Positions 8,885-18,987 are shown, counted from the first letter of the stretch. The stretch is 64,000 nucleotides of DNA from Verrucomicrobiia bacterium (GCA_030432235.1 JAUIHT010000006.1:1-64000); one strand, 5' to 3'. Notes: a model not told the origin generated them from the sequence alone. Made by a program: numbers and translations.

Positions 8885-9922
8885 TCAGAGGTTGGCGGGG
8901 CCGGCGGATTTGCGTATGATCAGGCGCGTCGGGAAGACGCGATGGACTTCAGGCATGGGCTTTTTCGCCTGTATGCGCTCGACGAGGCGCTCGGCGCAAA
9001 AGGTGGCCATTTCCTGAACAGGCTGGGCAATCGTCGTCAGGGGAAAGGGCAGGTACGCCGCCAACTCGACGTTATCAATGCCGATGAGAGAGATATCCTC
9101 GGGGATACGCAAGCCGATGTCGAGAATGCCGCGTGCCGCTCCAATGGCGGTCAGGTCGTTCATGCAGATGAGTGCCGTGGGACGGTTTTTCTCGTCGAAG
9201 CTACCGACCCAGTTCTTGACCGTTTCACGCACATGGGCCAAGGCGTAATACCCGCAGTCGAGGTAAGAGTCTTCGGTGTGTGGAAGTTCGTTGGCCGCGA
9301 GTACCTTTTGGAACAGGGCCGTGCGACGGCTGACGTCCTTGTCGGGATCAAAGGCGTTGATATAGCTGATGCGGCTGTGCCTCATGCTCGTGAGGTAGGC
9401 GATCGCACTCTGAATGCCGCCTTCGAAATCAGCTTCCACCGTATCGACGCCTTTGAGTGCTTCATTCCCTCCAATTGCAACCAAGGGTATCTGCCGACAA
9501 ATGCCATCCAGCAGTTTCTTATGTTTTCTGTAATCCAAACCTGAGCATACGAGGGCATCAATTTGTCGGGCGGCCAGATTGTTCAGGCACTTAATCTCCC
9601 GCTCCAGTTGTAACTCGGTTTCTTCTACAATCAGGTTATAGCCGTGCTTGTCGAAAGTGTTTTGCAGCAGCCGTACCAGCAGTGCATAGAACGGATTGGT
9701 CAAGTCGGAGAAGATACCTCCGATGGTCTGATAACGGCGCAGGCGTAGCCCCCGGGCAAATTGGTTGGGGCGGTAGCCTATCTCCGAAGCGGCCGTTCGC
9801 ACCCTTTCCTTGGTTTCTTCCGAAGCCCATGAATCGGAGCGGTTGTTCAAAATACTTGAGGCCGTGTTGACTGCCACACCTGCTGCGTTGGCAACATCCT
9901 TCAATGTCGGTTTGGAGATCAT
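8885..9922 (-). CDS. LacI-family transcriptional regulator (region A)
   Basis: A 345-residue LacI/GalR-type repressor. The N-terminal HTH starts LKDVANAAGVAVNTASSILN, followed by a hinge (RPNQFARGL) and a periplasmic-binding-like effector domain with the standard LIGIDNVE and PTALICMNDL blocks. The hinge and HTH are of the normal type that binds palindromes with a central CpG. Its own upstream region contains such a site (9942-9953), and seven or more related sites lie in front of region-A genes, so it is the likely cluster repressor, relieved by an oligosaccharide or monosaccharide from the polymer. Divergent from the symporter at 10086. Confidence 0.9.
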   Translation of the reverse strand: MISKPTLKDVANAAGVAVNTASSILNNRSDSWASEETKERVRTAASEIGYRPNQFARGLRLRRYQTIGGIFSDLTNPFYALLVRLLQNTFDKHGYNLIVEETELQLEREIKCLNNLAARQIDALVCSGLDYRKHKKLLDGICRQIPLVAIGGNEALKGVDTVEADFEGGIQSAIAYLTSMRHSRISYINAFDPDKDVSRRTALFQKVLAANELPHTEDSYLDCGYYALAHVRETVKNWVGSFDEKNRPTALICMNDLTAIGAARGILDIGLRIPEDISLIGIDNVELAAYLPFPLTTIAQPVQEMATFCAERLVERIQAKKPMPEVHRVFPTRLIIRKSAGPANL

Positions 9923-9941
9923 GGTTTTGATGCCTTATTGA

Positions 9942-9953
9942 GTGAACGTTTCC
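9942..9953. promoter_or_regulatory. Region-A LacI-type operator (autoregulatory)
   Basis: GTGAACGTTTCC with central AACGTT, 20 bp upstream of the LacI start codon at 9922. Implies autoregulation; it may also affect the divergent symporter. Confidence 0.65.
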
Positions 9954-10061
9954 TGTTGATGTCCAACCCTAACAGACAAGTGATCATAACTAGGTTACAA
10001 TCCTGGCTTTTCAGCAATGTTTTATAGATTTTTATGGATTTTTGGAAAAAAGCCCCTAATA

Positions 10062-10073
10062 GTTAACGATTCC
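10062..10073. promoter_or_regulatory. Region-A LacI-type operator
   Basis: GTTAACGATTCC, close to the form at 3663. It ends 12 bp before the ATG at 10086, which argues that translation of the symporter starts there rather than at the in-frame codon at 10017. Confidence 0.6.
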
Positions 10074-10085
10074 TATTGCCCAGTT

Positions 10086-12194
10086 ATGACTTTTTTAAGC
10101 CTCCACCTCGCCGATTGGATTGTCATTGTCGCCTACTTCGGGGGCATGATTTGGATTGGTCGCGCCACCTCATCGTCTGTCCATGGCCAGTCAGATTTCT
10201 TCCTTGCCGGGCGCAAGCTCGGTGGCATCCTGCAGTTCTTCCTCAATTTTGGCAATATGACCGATGCCAGCGGCGCGGCCAAGACGAGCAGCCTCGTCTA
10301 CAGTCAGGGGGCCGGGGGAGTCTGGTTGGGGATGCAACTGCTTTTCATCACTCCCTATTACTGGTTTATGAACGCCTGGTTTCGTCGCGTGCGTCTGACA
10401 ACCGTTGCCGATCTATTTCTGGATAGGTTCGGCAGTCGCAAGCTGGCGATGCTATATGCCGTCTTCAATATATTCTTCAATATCATCTTTATCGGGGGCA
10501 GCTACCTGGTCGCTTACAAGATCGTCGAAGTCCTCGTGGTGAAGCCGGAATCGGCCTACACTCTGTCAGAGGCGCAAATGGTGGATAACTTTTACGAGTA
10601 CCGCGAACTGGGCGAATTGTATGCGATGGATAGCTTGAGTCCCGGCCAAGCGGAACGTTACGAATACCTGCACCGTTTGGATGAGCGCGGGGAACTCAAG
10701 TCTTACGTGCCCTATGTGAAGCCGCTGCCGGTTTACCTTGTCTTCGCCGTGGTGGTCGGTGTTTACATCATTCTCGGCGGGATGGCTGCCGCCGCCGTGA
10801 CCGATGCCGTTCAGGGGCTCTTGATTGTGGTGTTTTCGCTCATGTTGATACCATTCGGGCTCTGGGAAATCGGGGGCTTACGGGCCTTTCATGATCGGTT
10901 GCCGGATCGAATGCTGGACCTGTTGGGTTCGGGGGCAGCCAGTGAATTCGCCTGGTACTCCATCGCGGCGATTATTCTTATTACTTTGGTGCAGATTCAC
11001 GCGGCGGTAGGCAATATGGCTGTGGCTGGTAGTGCCCGCAATGAGCGCGCCGCCAGCCTGGGCGCGGTCACCGGTGGCTTTGCCAAGCGCTGGATGACGA
11101 TTGCCTGGTGTTTTTGTGGCCTGATTGCCTTTGCCTTGTACGGACAGGGGCTCTCGGACCCGGATGCAGTCTGGGGCATGCTCTGCCGGACGCTGCTGGG
11201 GCCGGGTTTACTGGGCTTGATGCTGGTCGGTATTCTCGCCGCAGATATGTCCACCATGAGCGCACAGTGTCTGACGCTGTCCGCGCTCTTTGTGAAAAAC
11301 ATTTTCCCGACACTGTGCCCTGGGCGGAGCGAAAAGGAAGGCTTGTTGATCGGGCGAATCTTAATTGCCCTGGCCCTTATTCTGGGGATTGGCGTGGCTG
11401 TCTTTATCCGGGACATCCTTTCGTTTATGAAGCTTTCGCTGACCTTGAATGTGGCTTTCGGTGCGTCGGTTTGGGTGATCTTCAAATGGAGACGGATCAC
11501 CGCGACGGCGGTCCTGATTTGTGTCGTAGTCTCCCTGGCGGTTATCCTGATTATTCCGTATTCGGTACCGACCATTTCCTCCTTGAGCGAAAACCCCGGG
11601 CTCCTGGCCATGACTCACGAGCGGTCCGAGACGCGCTATCGCGATGCCAGCCCTGAAGAGGTAGCAGCCGGTTTGGCGGTGCCGCATGAAGAGGTTGCCT
11701 ATTCGATGCGTATAGCACCGAGGCCGGTTTATTTCGATAGGATCATTTCGGTGGACCCGGCTGATCCCGACTCGAAGATGCGGGGAGCTGGACGCTTCCA
11801 TCTGGAGTTATTCCTGCTTTCCAAGTGCGGGGTCGATACACGTTCTCTGAGCGCTTCCGAGGCATTGGCTTTAACGTATCTGTTCGACGTTGCTCTGCCG
11901 TTTATACTTCTCTTTGGGGTGAGCTTGCTGACGCGCGATCGCGATCCTCAGAGAACACAGGATTTTTATATCAAAATGCGCACGCCCGCGCTTGCCGATC
12001 CAGAGGCGGATGCGGCGAGTCTGGCTGAGAACAGGGCCTATCCGGAACGAACGGAATCCTGCAAACTCTTCCCTGGCTCCAGTTGGGAACTCATGCGGTG
12101 GAAACGTCAGGATGCCGTGGCGTTCGTCCTGTGCAGTGCCTTCGCGGGTTTTGTTCTGGGCTCCTTTTTCCTCCTGCTGCAAGTTGGCAGGTAG
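10086..12194 (+). CDS. SSS-family sodium:solute symporter
   Basis: A 702-residue inner-membrane protein of the sodium:solute symporter superfamily, with hydrophobic helices from the start (LADWIVIVAYFGGMIWIG) to the last one ending at the C-terminus. Family marks include DFFLAGRKLGG after helix 1, the NMTDASGAAKTSS segment, and AADMSTMSAQCLTLSALF in the middle. Hydrophilic stretches of about 50 and 90 residues sit between helices, longer than in classical members. Start chosen at 10086 because a regulator site overlaps the longer reading. It is the likely importer of mono- or oligosaccharides released by region A, since no TonB or ABC genes are present. Confidence 0.85.
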   Translation: MTFLSLHLADWIVIVAYFGGMIWIGRATSSSVHGQSDFFLAGRKLGGILQFFLNFGNMTDASGAAKTSSLVYSQGAGGVWLGMQLLFITPYYWFMNAWFRRVRLTTVADLFLDRFGSRKLAMLYAVFNIFFNIIFIGGSYLVAYKIVEVLVVKPESAYTLSEAQMVDNFYEYRELGELYAMDSLSPGQAERYEYLHRLDERGELKSYVPYVKPLPVYLVFAVVVGVYIILGGMAAAAVTDAVQGLLIVVFSLMLIPFGLWEIGGLRAFHDRLPDRMLDLLGSGAASEFAWYSIAAIILITLVQIHAAVGNMAVAGSARNERAASLGAVTGGFAKRWMTIAWCFCGLIAFALYGQGLSDPDAVWGMLCRTLLGPGLLGLMLVGILAADMSTMSAQCLTLSALFVKNIFPTLCPGRSEKEGLLIGRILIALALILGIGVAVFIRDILSFMKLSLTLNVAFGASVWVIFKWRRITATAVLICVVVSLAVILIIPYSVPTISSLSENPGLLAMTHERSETRYRDASPEEVAAGLAVPHEEVAYSMRIAPRPVYFDRIISVDPADPDSKMRGAGRFHLELFLLSKCGVDTRSLSASEALALTYLFDVALPFILLFGVSLLTRDRDPQRTQDFYIKMRTPALADPEADAASLAENRAYPERTESCKLFPGSSWELMRWKRQDAVAFVLCSAFAGFVLGSFFLLLQVGR

Positions 12195-12257
12195 GCCGCG
12201 CCATTGTGTGTCGCCACGACTTATGCTTTCCAGCGGACATGACAGGAACGCCAGTGG

Positions 12258-15200
12258 CTAAACCGAAATAGCTTCGTGCTGGTGGGGGTCCCACTGTTGG
12301 CCCTCGATGAAGGGAAGTAAGGTGGTGGTCACGGAAATCAGTATCTCGGCTTCACCATCGAGGTCAAAGGGGAGCGTCCAACAGTAAGGCGCCCAGGGGC
12401 GGGTGCCCAGAGAGTGACCATTGACCGTCAACTCGATAATATCTTCGCAATAGCCAGGCAACACGAGTTCCGTCCCTTGGGACAGGTGCGGGAACGAGCA
12501 AGAGCGTGTGTAATGCAGGCTGCCGCTAAAGTGTGGCAGGCCAGCCCCGAGACGATCTTCGAAGGCACATTCTTTCGCCGGACGACTCAGTTCGCGCCGC
12601 TCTTTTCCGTATAGCCCGAAGCTGCCGATTAGATGTAAGGGGGTGCGTAGGCCGTCATTGGCAGTGGTATCCCGCACATGGAGCACGATCTCGTTGCGAC
12701 CAGGACGGACGATGTCGTAAAGTGAACACGCGAGTTTGTTTTCGCCGTGAAATTCAATCGTGTGAAACGCACTTACGGCGAGAGGCTCACCGTTGATTTC
12801 AAGGCTCCAAGGTTCGCCGATAGCACCTTCTTCGACCAGGAGGCAGAGGTCTTCGGGCACATGCCGGCAAGTAAACTCACGGCTATACCAAGCCTCTCCA
12901 TTTTCGGCACAGGCAAAGGGCTCCTCCCAGGCTTCCCGAGCTTTGTCATAGTAGCGTGCGGGAATCGCTTCGATTGGTTGGACTGCCTCTTCTCGCGAAG
13001 GGCCGGCCCGCCAGTGGTTGAGGCGGAGAGCGTTTGGGCGATCCGTTTGTAATTGCCAAGTGCCGTCCAGTGAAAGGATGTGCCTGGGAGGCTTTCTTGT
13101 TTTTGCAGAAGCAATGGCCTGGGCTTTACCGACTAGCAGGGCGGAGCCATAGGCGGGCAGATGGAGCAGGAACCCGCCCTCTCCGTCCGTTTGCAACTTT
13201 TGTACGTCACCTGTTTCGAGCAACCACTCTCTCCAGTTGAGTTGTGATTGTGGTACGAGGACGCGTAGGTGTTGTTCGGTAGCAATAGTGTTAGCCAGGA
13301 AAATGATGTTATCGTCGCCGTCACTCCGTTGAACGCACCAGACAGATTCAGCTTCATTCATTGCCGAGTTCTGTACGGATAATGTCTGTGGAAGACGGGC
13401 ATCGAGCTGGGCTATCCATTGGTCGCGCCCGCGTATGGCGGTGATGCCGGGCCATGAGAAAATTTTTCGGGCGCTGTTTCCGTCGAGCGTGATATCGGAT
13501 AAAGGTTCGGCCATCATGACGGTCATTCCGGTTTCCAGGGCCGCGTTGACGGCTTGCGCGGTAACGGAATCGGCCACGACCAAAGGAGGGATGAGAAGCA
13601 CCTGGTAGCGGGCCCAGCCGAGGACCAAGCTGTTTTCCTGAGACTTGGCCCGCAGGAGCGTTTGGGCGTCTACGGGGTGAAACATACGGTGTTGGCGCAT
13701 GAGCTGATTCATGAGCCATTCGTATTCCTCCTTCGTGAATTGACTCGCAGCGGATTCAACCCAAAGGGATTCCGTCGGATGCAGAACGGCGATGGAGACA
13801 TCCTCGTGGCCATGACTCAGAGCCAAGCTCAAGCGAGCGGTATAATCGGCGAGCTTGTGGTAAGAACTCCAGGCGGGAGTTTCTAAAAAGAACGAGGGCG
13901 CGGCGTCGTGCTTGCGCAGTCCGTTGACGCTGGCGAAGAAGGCATGCGGTGTGAACCGGTTGACACCTTGCGCGGCCAGCCAATCGATTTGCCATTTTTG
14001 ATCCTGTAAGGTACCTCCCCAGCCTATGCTGTGGAAGCATTCGCAACGGACAATCGAGGTCTTGGCCTGTTGCGCGCTGGCCATGGCCGCCCGTGCGTTC
14101 GAACGCAAATCCGCCGTGAGGGGTTCGGGCGGGGCGCCGGCACGCTGGTGGGCGGCGTCGATAGTCGGCTGGGCTACATGGCGAAAATGATCCGGACACC
14201 AGGTCGGCTTCTCCGCCCCCCAGATGAGATTTCTTTTTTTACACCAGCGAGCGATCGGCGTTTCCCAGCGATCCTGGAAAAGTCGCAGGGCTGCATTGCG
14301 AAGCCGGTAGCGGACATCGTGAGCTTGAGGATGATCGTCTTCTTTGAGAGCAGGCAGGCACTGGGCTAAATCGATACCTTCGGTTTCTAGCAGATGCTTT
14401 TCCAGTTCAGGAGACCATTCGGGGGGCTCGGTTTCGTCGGTAAAGATGCCGGGGATGGTTTTTCCGAATTCACTGCCGAGAGCGGCTTCGTAGCGTGCGT
14501 GAGTCAGTTGCAAAAACGCTTCGGCGGCTCCGTTTCGTAGCGGGTCGAAATAGTGATTGTAGTATTTAAAGCCACTCATCTCACGTTCGATACCCAGGTA
14601 GATTTTCCAGGTTCCCTTGCCGGGAGGAGTCCATTGCAAGACCAGCTGGCCTTCATCGGCCATGTAGCGTTTCTCACTGTAAGGACAGTGTTCAAGCTTC
14701 CAGCGCCAGAACAAATCGCGGCTCAGGACGACGCCAAATGATGTCCGAATATCGACGGCGCGTTCCCAGTCGATATGGTTCTCTTCGCATGGGCAGGCGA
14801 TGGCGCTGACAACGCGTCCGAGGGGTAACACCTTGCGAACAGAAACGCCCCCATGGGCGTGGTAGGTTTCGTAGTCAAGTGTTCGGGCTTTCAGCTCCGG
14901 GTAGTGGGCGGTCAGGAGTCCGCCGGCCATTCCGCTGGGATAAGGAAATTCATCGTAGAGCCAGACTTTCAGAGATAGCTGCTTGGCGGTTTGCACGGCA
15001 AGCTGAACGCGTTCGAACCAGAGGTCGGAAAGGTAAGGAGTTTCCAGCCCTTGACGTGGATGCAGGAAAAAACCGCCTATGCCGGACTGGGCCATGGCGT
15101 GAATTTGCCTCCGTATCAGCCCGGGTTCCATTCGTGTATTCCAGAACCAAAAGGGCATGATGCGCGCTTCCGCTGCGGGAGAGCGGAAATTTTCCAACGT

Positions 15201-15305
15201 CAAAGAATCGTCCGTTACTTGCGATTTTCCGTGGGCGGCGGAATCGGTGACGGTGGCGGCTTGGGGGCTGTTGATCGCCAGGATGGTTTCGGTTTTATCA
15301 CTCAT
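12258..15305 (-). CDS. GH106-like glycoside hydrolase (putative alpha-L-rhamnosidase)
   Basis: A 1015-residue protein with no signal peptide, so probably cytoplasmic. The front barrel has PFWFWN, then GIGGFFLHPRQG and VWLYDEFPYPSGMAGG, blocks typical of GH106-like alpha-L-rhamnosidases. The C-terminal 270 residues or so contain galactose-binding jelly-roll segments like the sugar-binding domain of GH2 (WYSREFTC, LEINGEPL, PGRNEIVLHVRD). Its start overlaps the end of the PL10-like gene by 8 bp (ATGAGTGA), so the two are translationally coupled. Likely role: trimming deoxysugar residues from imported oligosaccharides. The family call is moderate; the substrate is an inference. Confidence 0.65.
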   Translation of the reverse strand: MSDKTETILAINSPQAATVTDSAAHGKSQVTDDSLTLENFRSPAAEARIMPFWFWNTRMEPGLIRRQIHAMAQSGIGGFFLHPRQGLETPYLSDLWFERVQLAVQTAKQLSLKVWLYDEFPYPSGMAGGLLTAHYPELKARTLDYETYHAHGGVSVRKVLPLGRVVSAIACPCEENHIDWERAVDIRTSFGVVLSRDLFWRWKLEHCPYSEKRYMADEGQLVLQWTPPGKGTWKIYLGIEREMSGFKYYNHYFDPLRNGAAEAFLQLTHARYEAALGSEFGKTIPGIFTDETEPPEWSPELEKHLLETEGIDLAQCLPALKEDDHPQAHDVRYRLRNAALRLFQDRWETPIARWCKKRNLIWGAEKPTWCPDHFRHVAQPTIDAAHQRAGAPPEPLTADLRSNARAAMASAQQAKTSIVRCECFHSIGWGGTLQDQKWQIDWLAAQGVNRFTPHAFFASVNGLRKHDAAPSFFLETPAWSSYHKLADYTARLSLALSHGHEDVSIAVLHPTESLWVESAASQFTKEEYEWLMNQLMRQHRMFHPVDAQTLLRAKSQENSLVLGWARYQVLLIPPLVVADSVTAQAVNAALETGMTVMMAEPLSDITLDGNSARKIFSWPGITAIRGRDQWIAQLDARLPQTLSVQNSAMNEAESVWCVQRSDGDDNIIFLANTIATEQHLRVLVPQSQLNWREWLLETGDVQKLQTDGEGGFLLHLPAYGSALLVGKAQAIASAKTRKPPRHILSLDGTWQLQTDRPNALRLNHWRAGPSREEAVQPIEAIPARYYDKAREAWEEPFACAENGEAWYSREFTCRHVPEDLCLLVEEGAIGEPWSLEINGEPLAVSAFHTIEFHGENKLACSLYDIVRPGRNEIVLHVRDTTANDGLRTPLHLIGSFGLYGKERRELSRPAKECAFEDRLGAGLPHFSGSLHYTRSCSFPHLSQGTELVLPGYCEDIIELTVNGHSLGTRPWAPYCWTLPFDLDGEAEILISVTTTLLPFIEGQQWDPHQHEAISV

Positions 15306-16827
15306 TCGTTACCGATGGCAGAGGCTCGCCCTTACAGCTCAGATACCTTGCTAGTTGATTCATATTTTTGATGTATGCCTGGGTCGATATGAGCGGCGTG
15401 CCTTGAGGGAATTTCGATTTGTGTCTTGTCGTAATCCACCGGCCTTGCTCATCCATTTGAGTCAGGATTTTCTCGACCTCGTCGGAGGAGGGAACGCTTG
15501 CCGCCGAGGAGACAGGCTGCATTTCTTGCCTGGACGCGGCGTCCTGATAGGCGTTGAGGAAGGCGGGAATCCCAAAGGCGGATTGCCAGTTGTAGCCACG
15601 ACGCCCTTTTTCGACATCGTAGAAAATGCGCCCGTTATCGCCACCGTAGATGGGGCGGTTGGTTCCCACTTCGTACAGACGCGCCCAGCGTCCGGGGCTG
15701 ATTTCGGACTGGTGCAACCAAACGATAGCACGATCAATCGCGCCTAGGTATTTCTCGTCGCCGGTTTTCTGGTAGATATCGAGCAGAGCTTCCATGGAAG
15801 CTCGCGTTTCCGCCGATGAGACGCCCGGAGGTTCCATTTTTCGAGCCCAGGCCGGGTGCATCTCGAAGTCGTATTGCTGGGCCCAACCAGCCTGTGGTTC
15901 CGGCAGTTGCGCCAGCAGGATGAAGTCTGCCCCACGGATGGCTGCCTCAAGGTATTCCGGCTTTTGGTAGCGTTCGTAAGCCTCGAACATGACGAAAATG
16001 CAGTCACGCTGGCAGCGATCATTAAGGGTATAGTAAGCGGTGTAGTCCAGGTCAGGCCATTGCGGGGGATAGTCCTCGGGAAAGGAGGCTTGTTGGACGG
16101 GATGGTCCGCCGCGTTGCGTATTTCGCCGCTGTAGCGTTGCGGCCAGGCCCCGTTTGGGTACTGAGCCTTCAAGAGGCATTGCAAAGAGCGATCCAGACT
16201 GGACTGGACTTGCGGCTCAGCGCTTGCGCCTGCTTGGTCGAGCACCTCCGAATAGCGCATGAGGAATCTAATGGCCGACTGCGTATTATCGTCGTCGAAG
16301 GTCGATGCCATGAAGTAATGAGGATTGTCCGGATGCTTCCCCCCGAGCGCCTGCTCGCCCTGATAGCTGCGCTGGCCGTCCCGGTTGGGGCGTTCCGGGT
16401 CGAAATCCCCGCTGTAATGCCAGCCGCCAGAAGGAAGCTGGCATTTCACCAACGCCAGAGCTGCTTGCGAGGCGGCTTCGAGGTAAAACGGATCCTGGGT
16501 CGCTTCGTACGCATTGAGGAAGGCCATTCCCATGGCGGGCGTGCCCGGCGGCTGCACCCATATCTGGGACTTGCTGGCCATTTGCTCTCCGGCCTGCCGG
16601 CTCAGATCGAGTGTGTAGAAATAGAGATAGCCGCCTTGGCTTGATAGAGCTATCATGGCCTGAGTAGCTTTTTTCATACCCGCTCGCACCTGCTGATCGA
16701 GCGTATTGGCATCCTCGCAAGTATCTGCGGCAATCACAGGCAGAGCCAACAGGATGCCGACAAACAAGTAGGCGAGCCTCCATTCGGAAAGGCCTATGGT
16801 AGATGCTTGTTTCAGGTATGATTTCAA
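15298..16827 (-). CDS. Secreted PL10-like pectate lyase family protein
   Basis: About 509 residues, with an alpha/alpha barrel of the pectic acid lyase family (PF09492). Supporting blocks are SQGGYLYFYTLDLS, QIWVQPPGTPAMGMAFLNAY, DDDNTQSAIRFL and the PL10 signature NGAWPQRYSG. The open frame begins at TTG 16878, but a perfect region-A operator (16835-16846) lies inside that extension. A TTG at 16827 gives MKSYLKQAST..., a normal signal peptide ending VIAAD, and is preferred. Translationally coupled to the GH106-like gene downstream and divergent from the acetylesterase-like gene. Expected activity is beta-elimination of a polyuronate; the exact substrate is uncertain. Confidence 0.75.
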   Translation of the reverse strand: MKSYLKQASTIGLSEWRLAYLFVGILLALPVIAADTCEDANTLDQQVRAGMKKATQAMIALSSQGGYLYFYTLDLSRQAGEQMASKSQIWVQPPGTPAMGMAFLNAYEATQDPFYLEAASQAALALVKCQLPSGGWHYSGDFDPERPNRDGQRSYQGEQALGGKHPDNPHYFMASTFDDDNTQSAIRFLMRYSEVLDQAGASAEPQVQSSLDRSLQCLLKAQYPNGAWPQRYSGEIRNAADHPVQQASFPEDYPPQWPDLDYTAYYTLNDRCQRDCIFVMFEAYERYQKPEYLEAAIRGADFILLAQLPEPQAGWAQQYDFEMHPAWARKMEPPGVSSAETRASMEALLDIYQKTGDEKYLGAIDRAIVWLHQSEISPGRWARLYEVGTNRPIYGGDNGRIFYDVEKGRRGYNWQSAFGIPAFLNAYQDAASRQEMQPVSSAASVPSSDEVEKILTQMDEQGRWITTRHKSKFPQGTPLISTQAYIKNMNQLARYLSCKGEPLPSVTNE

Positions 16828-16834
16828 CTTGACA

Positions 16835-16846
16835 GGTAACGTTTCC
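16835..16846. promoter_or_regulatory. Region-A LacI-type operator, exact consensus
   Basis: GGTAACGTTTCC, preceded by TTGACA; the string TTGACAGGTAACGTTTCCTT recurs exactly at 24553. It sits between the divergent PL10-like and esterase-like genes and probably controls both. Confidence 0.8.
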
Positions 16847-16896
16847 TTAAGGACGGTGTTTTCTTGCCCTTTTGTCAACGTATTTTCTTCTGCTCT

Positions 16897-18987
16897 ATGC
16901 TTCTTATTCGGTTCCTCAGATTCATTATAATCAGCTTGATAGCCTGTTTCGGGCTCTCGTGTGATGCTTCAGAACTGCGTGTGCCTGCTATGTTTTCCGA
17001 TCATATGGTTTTACAGAAGTCTGAACGGGCCGCGGTTTGGGGATGGGCAGGCCCGGGTGAGCGTGTTGTCGTGACATTCGGTGAGGAGCGTGCTCAGGCA
17101 GAGGCAAACGCGGAGGGGCGCTGGCTTGCCCGTTTGGACTTGTCCGCTGTGGCCAAGGAACCGGGTAAACTCATTATTCGGTCAGCCAACGACATAATTA
17201 CGCTGGACGATATTGTGGTCGGCCAAGTATGGCTCACCTCGGGGCAGTCCAATATGGAATTCCGGCTGCAAAAAAGCCTGGGGTCGGAGAAAGCCATCGC
17301 GCAATCACAGAACCCGGCCCTGCGCCTGTTTGCTGTAGAGGAGACGGCCAGCCTTGAGCCACAAGAGGATTGCGAGGGGCGCTGGCAGGTGGCGTCACCG
17401 GAAACGACGGGCCCGTTTTCGGCGATTTCGTATTACTTTGCCCGGGTAGTGCAAGAGGAACTGGATTGTCCGGTCGGCATTATCAATGCGTCCGTCGGTG
17501 GCACTATGATTGAAGCGTGGACAAGCCTTGAGGCGCTTTCGCGGAATCCGGCCCTCAAGGAAGGAGCGAGCCGTAACCGCGCCGAGGCGTTAGCCCTTGA
17601 AGTCAATCGTCATCGCTACGCAGAAGCCTTGACAGCGTGGACAGAACGTACCGGGCGGGCCGATGTGCCGACCTCACCGGAGCCCTACCTGTCGGTTGAT
17701 GACGCGTCCGTGGCCTGGAGTTCGATCAAGCTGATGGGGCGTGTTTCCAACGAGCCGGCGACGGTTTGGATTCGTCGTGAGGTGGACTTACCAGCCGACC
17801 GAACCGACGAGCCGCTGACGCTCATCCTGGAGAAAATCCAGGGCTTCGACACGGTCTACTGGAACGGCCACCATGTCGGCAGCTACACCCTGGATGACTA
17901 CCGGGGCTGGAACGCGCCGCGGGAATACACCGTGCCGGTGGACTGGTTGCGTGCAGGCAAAAACAGTTTAGCGGTTCGTATTTACTCTCCCGACGAACCC
18001 ATCGTCATCAAGGGTAAGAACAAACGGTTTCGGGCTGGCCCGGTGCGTCTTTCCGGCGTCTGGCAACTCGCGGTGGAGAGGGCATTCGAGCCTCTCGGCG
18101 TTGAGGAGCGTGCCTCCGTGCCTGAGCCGATAGCCTACTTCGAGCCCAAATCCCGTGCGGCCTCCCTGTACAATGGCATGATTCACCCGCTGATGCCATA
18201 CACGCTGGCCGGTATCCTCTGGTACCAGGGCGAGAGCAACGCCAAGCGGGCCTGGCAATACCGCGAGGCCCTGCCTTTGCTCATCGAGGACTGGCGTGAG
18301 GGATGGGGACGCCACGACATCCCCTTTCTGTTTTGCCAACTGCCGAAATATCGTCCGTCGCGATCACAATGTCCCGAGGGCGGCTGGGCAGTGCTGCGGG
18401 AGGCCCAGTCGTTGACGGCTGCCCAGGACCCTTACGCCTGGAGGGCGGTGCTAATCGATTTGGGGGAAGAGCTTGATATTCATCCCCGCAACAAACTCGA
18501 CCCGGCCTTGCGGCTGGCCGCTATCGCACTGGCCGAAGTCTACGGAAAAGAATGCGTGGCTTCCGGTCCGGTCTTTGAGAGTGCCACCTTTGCCGAAGGC
18601 TCTGCCACGATTCGCTTCCGGCAAGCCGAGGGAGGCCTGATCGCTTCTCCCCTGCCCGAGACCTATGAGCCGTCCAGCAGTTCCCGTGAAACCAAGCCGC
18701 TGCCGCGCAATCGTCTCGGTAGTGAGCTTGAGGGCTTCGCGCTCTGTGGTTCGGACGGTCAGTGGCATTGGGCCGATGCCCGCATCACGGGCGAAGACAC
18801 GGTCGTGGTCCGCTCGCCGCAGGTGGCCGACCCGGTGGCGGTCCGCTATGCCTGGAGCGATTTTCCGGTGTGCAATTTAACCAATGCAGCCGGGCTTCCC
18901 GCCGAGCCTTTCCGCACCGATTCCTTTCCCGTCGTCACACGAGATGTCCAATATGGCTTGACCGATCCCGATGCCGAAAGGGAATAA
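16897..18987 (+). CDS. Sialate O-acetylesterase-like SGNH hydrolase, exported
   Basis: A 696-residue enzyme of the SASA/DUF303 type. Start at ATG 16897 gives a hydrophobic leader MLLIRFLRFIIISLIAC, which also contains a possible lipobox (LIAC), so it may be a lipoprotein. The catalytic Ser is S118 in SGQSNM, with the second block WYQGESNA and the family N-terminal MFSDHMVLQ and WGWAGPGE. A GH2-like jelly-roll (VYWNGHHVGSY) is inserted between the halves, as is common in this family. It removes O-acetyl groups, here presumably from the polysaccharide rather than from sialic acid. Followed at once by a sulfatase gene (19034), suggesting an operon. Confidence 0.85.
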   Translation: MLLIRFLRFIIISLIACFGLSCDASELRVPAMFSDHMVLQKSERAAVWGWAGPGERVVVTFGEERAQAEANAEGRWLARLDLSAVAKEPGKLIIRSANDIITLDDIVVGQVWLTSGQSNMEFRLQKSLGSEKAIAQSQNPALRLFAVEETASLEPQEDCEGRWQVASPETTGPFSAISYYFARVVQEELDCPVGIINASVGGTMIEAWTSLEALSRNPALKEGASRNRAEALALEVNRHRYAEALTAWTERTGRADVPTSPEPYLSVDDASVAWSSIKLMGRVSNEPATVWIRREVDLPADRTDEPLTLILEKIQGFDTVYWNGHHVGSYTLDDYRGWNAPREYTVPVDWLRAGKNSLAVRIYSPDEPIVIKGKNKRFRAGPVRLSGVWQLAVERAFEPLGVEERASVPEPIAYFEPKSRAASLYNGMIHPLMPYTLAGILWYQGESNAKRAWQYREALPLLIEDWREGWGRHDIPFLFCQLPKYRPSRSQCPEGGWAVLREAQSLTAAQDPYAWRAVLIDLGEELDIHPRNKLDPALRLAAIALAEVYGKECVASGPVFESATFAEGSATIRFRQAEGGLIASPLPETYEPSSSSRETKPLPRNRLGSELEGFALCGSDGQWHWADARITGEDTVVVRSPQVADPVAVRYAWSDFPVCNLTNAAGLPAEPFRTDSFPVVTRDVQYGLTDPDAERE

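Noticed and set aside
16829-16857. TTGACA next to the operator as a plus-strand -35 box
   Set aside because: No acceptable -10 hexamer at 16-18 bp; at 24553 the same string would place the -10 box past the start codon. It is more likely part of the extended operator.
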